A DNA stretch of 23,028 nucleotides from JBFELU01 sp041572755 (GCA_041572755.1 JBFFRY010000033.1:1-23028); one strand, 5' to 3'. Positions 8,263 through 15,298 are shown, counted from the first letter of the stretch. Notes: generated by a model from the sequence alone, not told the origin. Translations and numbers: made by a program.

Positions 8263-8427
8263 GCAGTCGCCGCACCGGCCTCCGCAGGACGGCCCGGCGG
8301 GTCATCGGGGCCGCCGAAGCGGACATCCGGCCCTAGCCACCGCCTCCCGATCGCGCCAGGATGGTCACCGCGTACACGAGGACGCCGGCTGGCGGGCGCG
8401 CCACCGGCCATGGGTAATGGAGCGTTA

Positions 8428-10197
8428 ATGACCCCAAAACTCGATGCGACCAAACTGGCCGACTGGGAGATCGCCGAAGCGGCCGAAGCGACGATGAAGC
8501 CCTTCGTGCCACTCGCCAGGGAGCTCGGCCTCGAGGAAGACGAGCTGATCCCCTACGGCACCGCACTCGGCAAAGTCGACTACCGCAAGGTGCTGGCCCG
8601 GCTGGAGAGCGCACCGAGCGCCAAGTACATCGACGTCACCGCCATCACCCCCACCCCGTTGGGTGAGGGCAAGACCACCACCGGGATCGGGCTGATCCAG
8701 GGTCTCGGCAAGGTGGGCAAGCGGGTCACCGGTGCGATTCGCCAGCCCAGCGGCGGGCCGACCTTCAACATCAAGGGCTCGGCGGCCGGCGGCGGCCTGG
8801 CCCAGTGCATCCCCCTGACGCCGTTCTGTCTCGGGCTGACCGGCGACATCGACCGGATCACCAACGCCCACAACCTGGCCATGGTGGCGCTCACCTCGCG
8901 GATGCAGCACGAGCGCAATTACGACGACGCCCGGCTCGCCAAGTCCAATCTCACCCGGCTCGACATCGATCCCGATCGCGTCGAACTCAGATGGGCCATG
9001 GACTTCTGCGCTCAGGCGCTCCGCAACATCGTGATCGGGCAGGGCGGCAAGATGGACGGCTACGAGATGGAGTCGGGATTCCAGATCACGGTCTCCAGCG
9101 AGATCATGGCGATCCTGGCGGTGGCCACCGACCTGGCGGACATGCGGCGCCGGATCGGCAAGATCATCGTGGCTTACGACAAGCAGGGGAACCCGGTCAC
9201 CACCGCCGACCTCGAGGTCGACGGCGCGATGACGGCCTGGATGGTGGAAGCACTCAACCCGACCCTGATGCAGACCATCGAGGGCCAGCCGGTCTTCGTC
9301 CACGCCGGACCGTTCGCCAACATCGCCATCGGTCAGAGCTCGATCATCGCCGACCGGATCGGCACCAAGCTCTCCGACTACCACGTCACCGAGAGCGGAT
9401 TCGGCGCCGACATCGGTTTCGAGAAGTTCTGGAACCTGAAGTGCCGCTTCTCAGGCATCACCCCCAATGCCATCGTGCTCGTCGCCACGATCCGGGCACT
9501 CAAGATGCACGGCGGCGGCCCGGATGTGAAACCCGGACTGCCGCTCGACGCCGCCTACACGGAGGAGAACCTCCAATTGGTGGAGCAGGGCTGCGAGAAC
9601 CTGATCGCCCACATCGAGACGGTGAAGAAGAGCGGGGTTCGACCGGTGGTGTGCGTCAACGGCTTCTACACCGACACCGACGCCGAGATCGCCCTGGTGC
9701 GGCGGATCGCCGAGGAAAACGGGGCGCTGGCCGCCCTCTCGACCCACTGGCTCGACGGAGGCGAGGGTTCGATCGAGTTCGCCGAGGCCGTCATCGAGGC
9801 ATGCGAGGAGGAACCCCAATTCCAGTTCCTCTACGACCTCGATCTTCCGCTGCGCGACCGCATCGAGATCATCGCCCGCGAGGTATACGGTGCCGACGGA
9901 GTCACCTACACCGACGAGGCCGAAGAGAAGGTCAAGGCACTCGAAGGCGACCCCCGAATGGCCGAGCTGGGCACCTGCATGGTGAAGACCCACCTCAGCC
10001 TCTCCCACGACCCCCAACTCAAGGGACGGCCCAGCGGATGGACCCTGCCGATCCGCGACATCCTCATCTACCAGGGTGCCGGGTTCGTGGTTCCGGTGGC
10101 CGGAGCGATCAAGCTGATGCCGGGGACCGCTTCGAATCCCGCCTACCGGGGTATCGATGTCGACGTGGAGACCGGCAAGGTGGAGGGCTTGTTCTAG
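8428..10197 (+). CDS. fhs: Formate-tetrahydrofolate ligase, divergent form
   Basis: Makes 10-formyl-tetrahydrofolate from formate, tetrahydrofolate and ATP, feeding purine and formyl-methionine synthesis. The P-loop TPLGEGKTTT (76-85) follows VTAITP, and the glycine-rich segment NIKGSAAGGG (114-123) matches the family. ALKMHGGG, VNGFYTDTDAEI, KTHLSLSHDP and GRPSGWTL are also recognisable. It is longer than common forms (589 against about 556 residues), and several usually fixed positions differ: GDFHAIT is GDIDRIT here, and the end reads IKLMPGTASNPA rather than a form of MTMPGLPKVPA. The start ATG 8428 has TGGAG five bases upstream; another in-frame ATG at 8410 has no such site. The gene is divergent from trpS and is followed by a GC hairpin. 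Family assignment is strong; substrate or cofactor preference could differ. Confidence 0.9.
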   Translation: MTPKLDATKLADWEIAEAAEATMKPFVPLARELGLEEDELIPYGTALGKVDYRKVLARLESAPSAKYIDVTAITPTPLGEGKTTTGIGLIQGLGKVGKRVTGAIRQPSGGPTFNIKGSAAGGGLAQCIPLTPFCLGLTGDIDRITNAHNLAMVALTSRMQHERNYDDARLAKSNLTRLDIDPDRVELRWAMDFCAQALRNIVIGQGGKMDGYEMESGFQITVSSEIMAILAVATDLADMRRRIGKIIVAYDKQGNPVTTADLEVDGAMTAWMVEALNPTLMQTIEGQPVFVHAGPFANIAIGQSSIIADRIGTKLSDYHVTESGFGADIGFEKFWNLKCRFSGITPNAIVLVATIRALKMHGGGPDVKPGLPLDAAYTEENLQLVEQGCENLIAHIETVKKSGVRPVVCVNGFYTDTDAEIALVRRIAEENGALAALSTHWLDGGEGSIEFAEAVIEACEEEPQFQFLYDLDLPLRDRIEIIAREVYGADGVTYTDEAEEKVKALEGDPRMAELGTCMVKTHLSLSHDPQLKGRPSGWTLPIRDILIYQGAGFVVPVAGAIKLMPGTASNPAYRGIDVDVETGKVEGLF

Positions 10198-10220
10198 GAA
10201 CGGTGGCGGTAGGGAGGTTG

Positions 10221-10235
10221 CCCCCCGAAGGGGGG
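10221..10235. terminator. GC hairpin between convergent fhs and nitroreductase genes
   Basis: CCCCCC-GAA-GGGGGG forms a six-pair stem with a three-base loop in the 39-base gap between two convergent stops. It could serve both strands. There is no T-run, which is usual for hairpin terminators in high-GC actinobacteria. Confidence 0.5.
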
Positions 10236-10236
10236 A

Positions 10237-10833
10237 TCATCGCGCCGGCCGGCCGATCGGGATCACATACAGCGGGCGGTGCAGCACCGGCAGGCTCAGC
10301 GCCTCCTGGATCGACTCGTCCTCGAAGGCCCCCACCGGCACCGCTCCCAAACCCAGCGCCACGGCCACGAGCAGCACATTCTGCGCCACGTGACCCGCCT
10401 CGAGGTTCAGGTAGCGCCAGGCCCGATCGCCGTACTCGACCGCGGTGCGGGCCAGCACCGCACTGAGGACCATGACGAACGGGGCCTCGGCGACCAGGGC
10501 CTGATCGAGGGAGGCCGCCGCCAGCAACCGTCTCCGGTCCCCTCCGGCGATGACCTCGACGGCGTGACCGGCGGGGAGATAGTGGACGACCTGATCCCGA
10601 TCGGCGGCGTAGACCTCGATCGGGTAGTGGGCACCGGCGGAAGGCGCGGTACGGCGCCCCTCGCCGTCGCTGATCCCCTGAGCAGCCCAGAACAGCGCCG
10701 AGGCCTCTTCTCCGGTGAGCGGATCGTCGCGATAGGAGCGAACCGACCGACGCTGTATCAAGACCTCGGTGAACTCGGTCTTGGGGATCGCCGGCTCGGG
10801 CAGTTCGATCCGCTTGGGCCGGGTCGCGCTCAC
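10237..10833 (-). CDS. SagB/ThcOx-type nitroreductase-family FMN oxidoreductase
   Basis: A 198-residue flavoprotein of the nitroreductase superfamily. The N-terminal LIQRRSVRSYRDDPLT is the FMN-phosphate-binding arginine/serine segment, followed by LFWAAQG, TAPSAGAHYPIEVYA, and AGHVAQNVLLVAVALGLGAVPVGAF in the helix that contacts the flavin. The APSAGAxxP pattern is typical of the SagB/thiazoline-oxidase branch. No YcaO cyclodehydratase, precursor peptide or transporter is present, so a peptide-oxidising role is not supported. AGGAGG lies one base from GTG 10836 and four from GTG 10833, so the second GTG is chosen. It follows the two anchored proteins by 38 bases on the same strand and may share their transcript. 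Substrate unknown. Confidence 0.85.
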   Translation of the reverse strand: MSATRPKRIELPEPAIPKTEFTEVLIQRRSVRSYRDDPLTGEEASALFWAAQGISDGEGRRTAPSAGAHYPIEVYAADRDQVVHYLPAGHAVEVIAGGDRRRLLAAASLDQALVAEAPFVMVLSAVLARTAVEYGDRAWRYLNLEAGHVAQNVLLVAVALGLGAVPVGAFEDESIQEALSLPVLHRPLYVIPIGRPAR

Positions 10834-10871
10834 CACTCCTCCTCGCCGGAGTCGCCCCCACCCTAGGCGGC

Positions 10872-11852
10872 TCAGTCGGCGTCGGAGCCGGCCCCTCCGT
10901 CGAGCGGCACCTCGATCGCCGCCGTTTGGTAGCGATACACGGCCACGAACCACTCGAAGGTGATCCCGTCGATCTCGACCACTGCCTCCGGATCGCCGGT
11001 GTAGCGGCTGCGGAAGGACGGGTTGTCGGGGTCGTCGAGCCGGAACAGCTGCAGCGTCCCTCCCCTCGCCGGGCGATACGTTCCCGGGGAGAATTGGAGC
11101 GGAGCCACCGGGAGGTCGAACTCGGGCACGAACTGCTGCCTCTCCCCGCCCTGCAGATAGGTGCCGCTGAGACGGACGAAGGCCCGGCGGTCGGGGGAGT
11201 CCTCGATCGTCCACGCCAAGTAGCCACCGGCATCATCGATCCGCACCGACTGCACGGCGATGGTGACCCCGCCGGCGTCGACGCCCTCGAGGGGACCCTC
11301 CCAGGGAAGCTCCTCGACATCGATCGTCGCCGTTGCGGTCGTCTCGGTGCCCTCGAGCATCGGCATCACGATGAGTGCCTGGACGTCGTCGGGCTCGAAA
11401 CCCGTCCCGGGGAACTCGACGGTGAGCATGCCCTGGGCCGCCGGGGAGGCGTACTCCGCGTCGAAGTCGACCTCCCGACCGTCGGCGAGCCTCAACCACC
11501 ACCGGGCGGTTTGGATGCCGTGCGCCTCGGAGCGATCGACCTCGGGATCGATCGTGGTCGTGACACCGACGAAGAAGGCCTCTCCGTCGTGGTGCGTCCA
11601 GGCCACTTCGAGGCCGGTCCCCTCCCCCGCGCCCACCGGATCGGCAGCGGCGACCGACGTTGTCGTGGTCGACGTGGTGGTCTCGACGACCGGGGTCTCG
11701 TCGTCCACGAATGCCGCAGTGCCGAACCCGGCCGCCCCGCCCACCACCAGTGCCAGGAGTACGATCACGACCGCGGCACCGCTCCCGGCCCGCCGGGGAG
11801 GCAGGTCGTCCAACGGCGATCGCAACAACTCGCGCAGGGCTTCCTCGCTCAC
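10872..11852 (-). CDS. Single-pass membrane-anchored protein of unknown function (tandem gene B)
   Basis: I do not recognise a family. The 326-residue protein has a short charged N-terminus (SEEALRELLRSPLDDLPPRR), one membrane segment at about residues 26-48 (AAVVIVLLALVVGGAAGFG), a Thr/Ser linker (ETTTSTTTTS), and an exported acidic domain rich in aromatic residues and beta-type patterns. The pattern WWLRLADGREV ... FEPDDVQALIV resembles TWRLSAGGSV ... FSIDDIEEVRI in the neighbouring upstream protein, suggesting related beta-sandwich domains. The GTG start at 11852-11850 overlaps the upstream stop as GTGA; the frame is open further upstream, but that part lies over the neighbouring gene. The N-in, C-out topology is inferred from the charge distribution. 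Anti-sigma-like or surface-sensing roles are possible without evidence. Confidence 0.75.
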   Translation of the reverse strand: MSEEALRELLRSPLDDLPPRRAGSGAAVVIVLLALVVGGAAGFGTAAFVDDETPVVETTTSTTTTSVAAADPVGAGEGTGLEVAWTHHDGEAFFVGVTTTIDPEVDRSEAHGIQTARWWLRLADGREVDFDAEYASPAAQGMLTVEFPGTGFEPDDVQALIVMPMLEGTETTATATIDVEELPWEGPLEGVDAGGVTIAVQSVRIDDAGGYLAWTIEDSPDRRAFVRLSGTYLQGGERQQFVPEFDLPVAPLQFSPGTYRPARGGTLQLFRLDDPDNPSFRSRYTGDPEAVVEIDGITFEWFVAVYRYQTAAIEVPLDGGAGSDAD

Positions 11853-12646
11853 TCGTCCTCGATTCCCTCCAGTGAGACCGGGCCGCCCCCCGCTACCTTG
11901 ACCCACCACAGGCCCCGCACTTCCAGCGGCATCACATCGGGCGGCTCGCCACCCCGGTGGTCCAGGGTCCACTGGGGCCGGGCGATCATCGACCGCGAGG
12001 AGTTCTGCCAGGCTCTCCCCCTCCCGACGACGGAGAGCGCCCCGACGAGGGAGACGTCGAATTCGGCTTCGATCCGCACCAGGGTGCTCGACGGCTGGAC
12101 GGCCACGTCGGAAACCCGGAGCCGGAGGTCGGGACCCAGCGAGTGCCACTCCCGATCGATCCGTTCGACGTCCCACAGGAACCGCACCGGCGACAAGACC
12201 TGATAGTCGATGATGCGCACCTCCTCGATGTCGTCGATCGAGAAGTCGTCCCCGACCGCGAAGCGCACCGAGCGGTTCGACGGCGCCACCACTTGGGCCT
12301 CGTAGACGGAGCCGCCGGCAGACAGGCGCCAGGTGAGCGGTGAGGCGGGGGCGTGCGCGGCCGGGGTCAGCCCGGCCGCCTCGAAGCTCCCAGGCCCGAT
12401 CCCGGCGACCTCGTAGCTCAGTGCGACCACTCCGCCGCCGTACTCGAGCCCCTCGGCGATCACGACCGCCGGGCCGATCCGGGTTTCATACGCCGAGTAC
12501 CACACCTTCCCGGCGGCGATGGAGGTGGTCGTCGGAGCGGCAGTCGCCGGCAGCGGGTCGGAAGAGGTGGCTCGCTGCAGGACCACCCCGCCGGCGGCGC
12601 CCGCTGCGAGAGCGACGACGGCGGCCACCACGGCGGTCCGGCTCAT
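11849..12646 (-). CDS. Membrane-anchored or exported protein of unknown function (tandem gene A)
   Basis: A 265-residue protein that I cannot assign to a family. It begins MSRTAVVAAVVALAAGAAGG, an uncleaved anchor or signal peptide covering residues 4-22 with no lipobox cysteine. A Thr/Ser/Pro linker (TAAPTTTS) follows, then a domain of about 220 residues rich in Val, Trp and Arg. Its TWRLSAGGSV ... DDIEEVRI stretch resembles the downstream gene B. It ends in LEGIEDE, with TGA overlapping the GTG of gene B (GTGA). Start ATG 12646-12644 has no Shine-Dalgarno; TAGGCT lies six bases upstream, so the mRNA is probably leaderless. It is divergent from the DUF554 gene with 37 bases between the start codons. 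Confidence 0.75.
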   Translation of the reverse strand: MSRTAVVAAVVALAAGAAGGVVLQRATSSDPLPATAAPTTTSIAAGKVWYSAYETRIGPAVVIAEGLEYGGGVVALSYEVAGIGPGSFEAAGLTPAAHAPASPLTWRLSAGGSVYEAQVVAPSNRSVRFAVGDDFSIDDIEEVRIIDYQVLSPVRFLWDVERIDREWHSLGPDLRLRVSDVAVQPSSTLVRIEAEFDVSLVGALSVVGRGRAWQNSSRSMIARPQWTLDHRGGEPPDVMPLEVRGLWWVKVAGGGPVSLEGIEDE

Positions 12647-12652
12647 CCGCCG

Positions 12653-12658
12653 AGCCTA
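12653..12658 (-). promoter_or_regulatory. candidate -10 box for leaderless tandem gene A
   Basis: Minus-strand TAGGCT (TAnnnT) is followed by CGGCGG and then ATG, so transcription should start at the A of the start codon. The only purine-rich stretch upstream is beyond 20 bases. It lies back to back with the DUF554 promoter. Confidence 0.5.
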
Positions 12659-12670
12659 CCGGCTAGCCCC

Positions 12671-12676
12671 TACCAT
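12671..12676 (+). promoter_or_regulatory. candidate -10 box for leaderless DUF554 gene
   Basis: TACCAT is followed by seven bases (CTCGGTC) and the GTG start. No ribosome site exists in the gap. The same hexamer with six-base spacing occurs before the Nudix gene. Together with the opposing TAGGCT, both promoters fit within a 37-bp intergenic space. Confidence 0.5.
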
Positions 12677-12683
12677 CTCGGTC

Positions 12684-13427
12684 GTGTTCGTCGGCACTAT
12701 CACCAATGTCGCCGCCGTTCTGGTCGGGAGCACGGTCGGCGCCGTGGCCGGGACTCGGTTTCCCGATCGCCTCAGGGAGATGGTCATGCTCGCCCTCGGC
12801 CTCCTCACGATCGCGCTGGGGGTCCGCGAGACGCTGCCCACCGACGACTTCGTCCTGGTGCTCGGCGCCGTTCTCCTGGGGGCGGTGATCGGCGAGCTGC
12901 TACGGATCGAGGATGCCCTCCGGCGGCTCGGCGATGCGCTCCAACGCCGTTTCGCCGGCCACCCCGAGGACCCAGAGATCGACGTCGCCGCGCCGGAGCT
13001 GGCGGTCAAGAACCTCGCCGGTCCCCATCGGGGCCGGTTCAGCGAGGGATTCGTGATCGCCTCCCTGGTCTTCTGCGTCGGGCCCTTGACGCTGGTCGGC
13101 GCCATCGAGGACGGGCTCGGCGACCCGGAGCTCCTCCTGGTCAAATCGGGTCTCGACGGCTTCGCCGCCATCGCCTTCGCCTCCGTCTACGGCTGGGGGG
13201 TCGCCTCGGCGGCGTTGACGGTCGTCACCCTGCAGGGCGGCATCGCCCTCGGCGCCGGATTGCTGGAGGGAGTCCTCACAGATCCGATGCTGGACGCACT
13301 CGGGGCGGCCGGAGGCGTGCTCCTCATCGGAATCGGGATGCGGCTGCTCGACCTCCGCGAGATCCGGGTGGCCAACCTGTTACCGGCGATCGTGCTGGCA
13401 CCGCTCTTCGCCCGTTTCTGGGCCTAG
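12684..13427 (+). CDS. DUF554 integral membrane protein
   Basis: A 247-residue membrane protein of the DUF554 family (E. coli YqgA type), of unknown transport or signalling role. The N-terminus VFVGTITNVAAVLVGSTVGAVAG is the family hallmark. Further hydrophobic segments include MLALGLLTIALGV, VLGAVLLGAVIGELL, FVIASLVFCVGPLTLVGAI, the glycine/alanine-rich IAFASVYGWGVASAALTVV, and LLPAIVLAPLFARFW. A cytoplasmic loop with RRLGDALQRRF lies near the middle. The GTG start at 12684 fits the family N-terminus and a TACCAT box seven bases upstream; no Shine-Dalgarno is present. Its TAG stop lies inside CTAG, shared in reverse with the convergent Nudix gene. Family is confident, function unknown. Confidence 0.88.
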   Translation: MFVGTITNVAAVLVGSTVGAVAGTRFPDRLREMVMLALGLLTIALGVRETLPTDDFVLVLGAVLLGAVIGELLRIEDALRRLGDALQRRFAGHPEDPEIDVAAPELAVKNLAGPHRGRFSEGFVIASLVFCVGPLTLVGAIEDGLGDPELLLVKSGLDGFAAIAFASVYGWGVASAALTVVTLQGGIALGAGLLEGVLTDPMLDALGAAGGVLLIGIGMRLLDLREIRVANLLPAIVLAPLFARFWA

Positions 13428-13957
13428 CGGAAGAAATCCAGCAGAGATCGGACCATGCGAGCGGTGGCGCCCCACAAGGTTCCCTCGGGGAACTCGTAGA
13501 ACCAGAGGGTGTGACCGTGCCACCTCTGGGTGGCCCAGTGCTCCTCGACGAGCAACTCTGCGATGGTGGGCTCGATGACCGCATCGACCTCGAACGGTTC
13601 GAGGCGGAGTTCTGCCGGCCGTTCGATGCGCGCCACGATCGGCACGATCAGCATCTCCTTCGATCGCGTCGAGACCGGGGGAAGGCCGCCGATGACCTCC
13701 ACCGACTCCGGGGGAATCCCCACCTCCTCCCAGGCCTCGCGAACGGCGGCCGCCACCGGTCCATCGTCGGTGGGGTCGATCATCCCCCCGGGGAACACGA
13801 CGTCCCCGGCGTGGGTCCGCATGCCGTCGGGCCGCCGGGTGAGCACGAGGCGCAGCTCGCCGGCGGATTCGTAGATGGGCACCAGCACTGCGGCCCGCAT
13901 GTTTGCGGGGTGGGCGACGGGAGGAAGGGCCGCCAGGGGAGCCCACAGCGGTTGCAT
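13424..13957 (-). CDS. NudL-like Nudix hydrolase, probable CoA pyrophosphatase
   Basis: A 177-residue Nudix enzyme. The upstream segment LVLTRRPDGMRTHAGDVVFPGG (38-58) matches the UPF0035 signature that marks CoA-cleaving Nudix proteins such as E. coli NudL. The catalytic helix AAAVREAWEEVGI (69-81) has the REXXEEXG residues that bind Mg2+. VEVIGGLPPVSTRSKEMLIVPIV also fits NudL. The likely reaction is splitting CoA to 4'-phosphopantetheine and 3',5'-ADP. Start ATG 13957-13955 has no Shine-Dalgarno; TACCAT lies six bases upstream, indicating a leaderless mRNA. It diverges from the GNAT gene (32 bases between starts) and converges on DUF554 with a shared CTAG. Substrate is inferred. Confidence 0.87.
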   Translation of the reverse strand: MQPLWAPLAALPPVAHPANMRAAVLVPIYESAGELRLVLTRRPDGMRTHAGDVVFPGGMIDPTDDGPVAAAVREAWEEVGIPPESVEVIGGLPPVSTRSKEMLIVPIVARIERPAELRLEPFEVDAVIEPTIAELLVEEHWATQRWHGHTLWFYEFPEGTLWGATARMVRSLLDFFR

Positions 13958-13963
13958 CGGGGC

Positions 13964-13969
13964 ATGGTA
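13964..13969 (-). promoter_or_regulatory. candidate -10 box for leaderless Nudix gene
   Basis: Minus-strand TACCAT, six bases (GCCCCG), then ATG. This matches the pattern before the DUF554 gene. No ribosome site is present in the gap, and the opposing GNAT promoter starts eight bases further on. Confidence 0.5.
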
Positions 13970-13976
13970 GGTCCGA

Positions 13977-13982
13977 TAGTCT
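13977..13982 (+). promoter_or_regulatory. candidate -10 box for leaderless GNAT gene
   Basis: TAGTCT, seven bases (GCCGCCA), then the GTG start. A weak TTGCAT at 13952-13957, 19 bases upstream, could act as a -35 and overlaps the start codon of the Nudix gene. No Shine-Dalgarno is visible. Confidence 0.45.
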
Positions 13983-13989
13983 GCCGCCA

Positions 13990-14595
13990 GTGGCCCGTTC
14001 CCCCGCCTTCGGTGCTCGGCACACCAGCCGTCTGGTGCTGCGTCCGTTCAAGCGCCGCGACGCCGACGCTCTGGTCGACGCGGTACGGGCGTCGCTCGAC
14101 GATCTGGTGCGGTGGCTTCCCTGGGCTCACCGCGGCTACAGCCGGTCCGAGGCAATTCGCTTCATCAGGGAGAGCAACAACGCCTGGGCGGAGAAACGGG
14201 CATTCGACTTCACCATCCGGTGGCGCGACGACCCGAAGACCCACCTGGGGAACGTGTCGGTGTGGCACACCTCCCGCCGGGAGCGCTCCGGCGAGATCGG
14301 CTACTGGGTCCGCAGCGACATCACCCGGCACGGAGTAGCCACCGAGGCCGCCGCCCGGGTGGTGCAGGTGGCCTTCGATGAACTCCGACTGCATCGGGTG
14401 ACGCTCCGCATCGCCACCGGGAACCAGGCCAGCGAGCGTATCGCCGAGAAGCTGTGCTTCACCCGTGAAGGCCTGCTCCGCAAAGAAGTCCTGGTCGGCG
14501 GTGAGTGGATGGACCACTCCCTGTGGGGCATCCTCGACGAGGAGTTCCGGGCCAATCGCGACCACTACCTCGCCGGTGGGCTGCTCCTGCCGTGA
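13990..14595 (+). CDS. GNAT-family N-acetyltransferase (RimJ/RimL-like)
   Basis: A 201-residue acetyl-CoA-dependent acyltransferase. The early TSRLVLRPFKRRDADALVDAV is typical of RimJ/RimL-type enzymes, which acetylate ribosomal protein N-termini or small amines. SGEIGYWVRSDITRHGVATEAAARVVQVAF carries the acetyl-CoA-binding loop, slightly altered from the usual R/QxxGxG/A. The LHRVTLRIATGNQASERIAEKLCFTREG segment is the conserved motif B, and the later DHSLWGIL matches the family end. GTG 13990 is chosen because the frame has family likeness from there and TAGTCT precedes it by seven bases. It is divergent from the Nudix gene; the lipoprotein gene follows 41 bases after its stop. Acceptor substrate unknown. 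Confidence 0.88.
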   Translation: MARSPAFGARHTSRLVLRPFKRRDADALVDAVRASLDDLVRWLPWAHRGYSRSEAIRFIRESNNAWAEKRAFDFTIRWRDDPKTHLGNVSVWHTSRRERSGEIGYWVRSDITRHGVATEAAARVVQVAFDELRLHRVTLRIATGNQASERIAEKLCFTREGLLRKEVLVGGEWMDHSLWGILDEEFRANRDHYLAGGLLLP

Positions 14596-14603
14596 TGGCG
14601 GCG

Positions 14604-14609
14604 TAGCGT
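14604..14609 (+). promoter_or_regulatory. weak candidate -10 box for head-GIN lipoprotein gene
   Basis: TAGCGT lies 27 bases before the ATG at 14637 and would give a leader of about 20 bases holding AGAGAGGA. No -35 is clear, and read-through from the GNAT gene is equally possible. Confidence 0.25.
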
Positions 14610-14636
14610 GAGGAGTGCCGAGAGAGAGGATCCCCG

Positions 14637-15290
14637 ATGCGCCCTGTGACCGCCGTGCTCGCCCTCCTCCTGCTGACGACCGGATGCGCCGACGACGAGC
14701 GCATCGAGGTCCAGGGTTCGGGCAGCGTCATCACCGAGACGAGGGTGGTGGCCCAGTTCGACGAGATCTCGATCGCCGGGTTCGGCGAGGTGACACTGGA
14801 AGTGGGTCCGGGACCGTCGCTGATCGTCGAGGCCGAGGACAACGTCATGCCCCACCTGGTCACCGACGTGGCCGGAGGGACCCTCGAGATCACCAGCAAA
14901 GAGAACGTCTCGTTCCAGAACGTACTGGAGCCCCGCTACACGGTCACGATCCCCAGCCTGACGGCGGTGTCGATCGCCGGCAGCGGCGGCGTCACGGCGT
15001 CGGGCCTCGGCGGCGAGTCGTTCGAGGTGTCGATCTCGGGGTCCGGCGACGTGATCCCCTCCGGGTCGGTGGCGTCGCTGGCGGTGACGATCAGCGGGTC
15101 GGGGACCTTCCTCGGCGACGACCTGATCGTGGAGGATGCCGAGGTGAGCATCTCGGGGAGCGGGACGATCGTGGTGCACGCCGTCACCACCCTCGACGCC
15201 TCGATCGCCGGATCCGGAACGATCGCCTACCTCGGTGACCCGGTCCTGACGCAATCGGTTTCGGGGAGTGGCACGATCATCGGGGGCTGA
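14637..15290 (+). CDS. Head-GIN domain (DUF2807) putative lipoprotein
   Basis: A 217-residue exported protein. The N-terminus MRPVTAVLALLLLTTGC is a signal peptide ending in a lipobox-like LTTGC (Cys17, with Thr rather than Leu at -3), so lipid anchoring is likely. The mature part is the DUF2807 beta-solenoid: FDEISIAGFGEVTLEVG, then repeated rungs with SIAGSGGV, SISGSGDV, TISGSGTF, SISGSGTI, SIAGSGTI and SVSGSGTI at about 19-23 residue spacing. The family is frequent in cell-envelope proteins of unknown role. Start ATG has AGAGAGGA six bases upstream. It converges on groEL; hairpins lie between. Family secure, function unknown. Confidence 0.88.
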   Translation: MRPVTAVLALLLLTTGCADDERIEVQGSGSVITETRVVAQFDEISIAGFGEVTLEVGPGPSLIVEAEDNVMPHLVTDVAGGTLEITSKENVSFQNVLEPRYTVTIPSLTAVSIAGSGGVTASGLGGESFEVSISGSGDVIPSGSVASLAVTISGSGTFLGDDLIVEDAEVSISGSGTIVVHAVTTLDASIAGSGTIAYLGDPVLTQSVSGSGTIIGG

Positions 15291-15298
15291 GCCTCGCC

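Noticed and set aside
8234..8326. A 31-codon N-terminal extension of TrpS
   Set aside because: The sequence is Arg/Pro-rich with no TrpS likeness, and a purine-rich ribosome site and a candidate -10 lie within it.
10130..10150. TTCGAATCC, like a tRNA T-arm
   Set aside because: It lies within conserved fhs coding sequence, and no acceptor, D-arm or anticodon stem can be drawn around it.
14112..14381. Alternative frames across the GNAT gene on both strands
   Set aside because: They overlap a gene with clear GNAT motifs and have none of their own.
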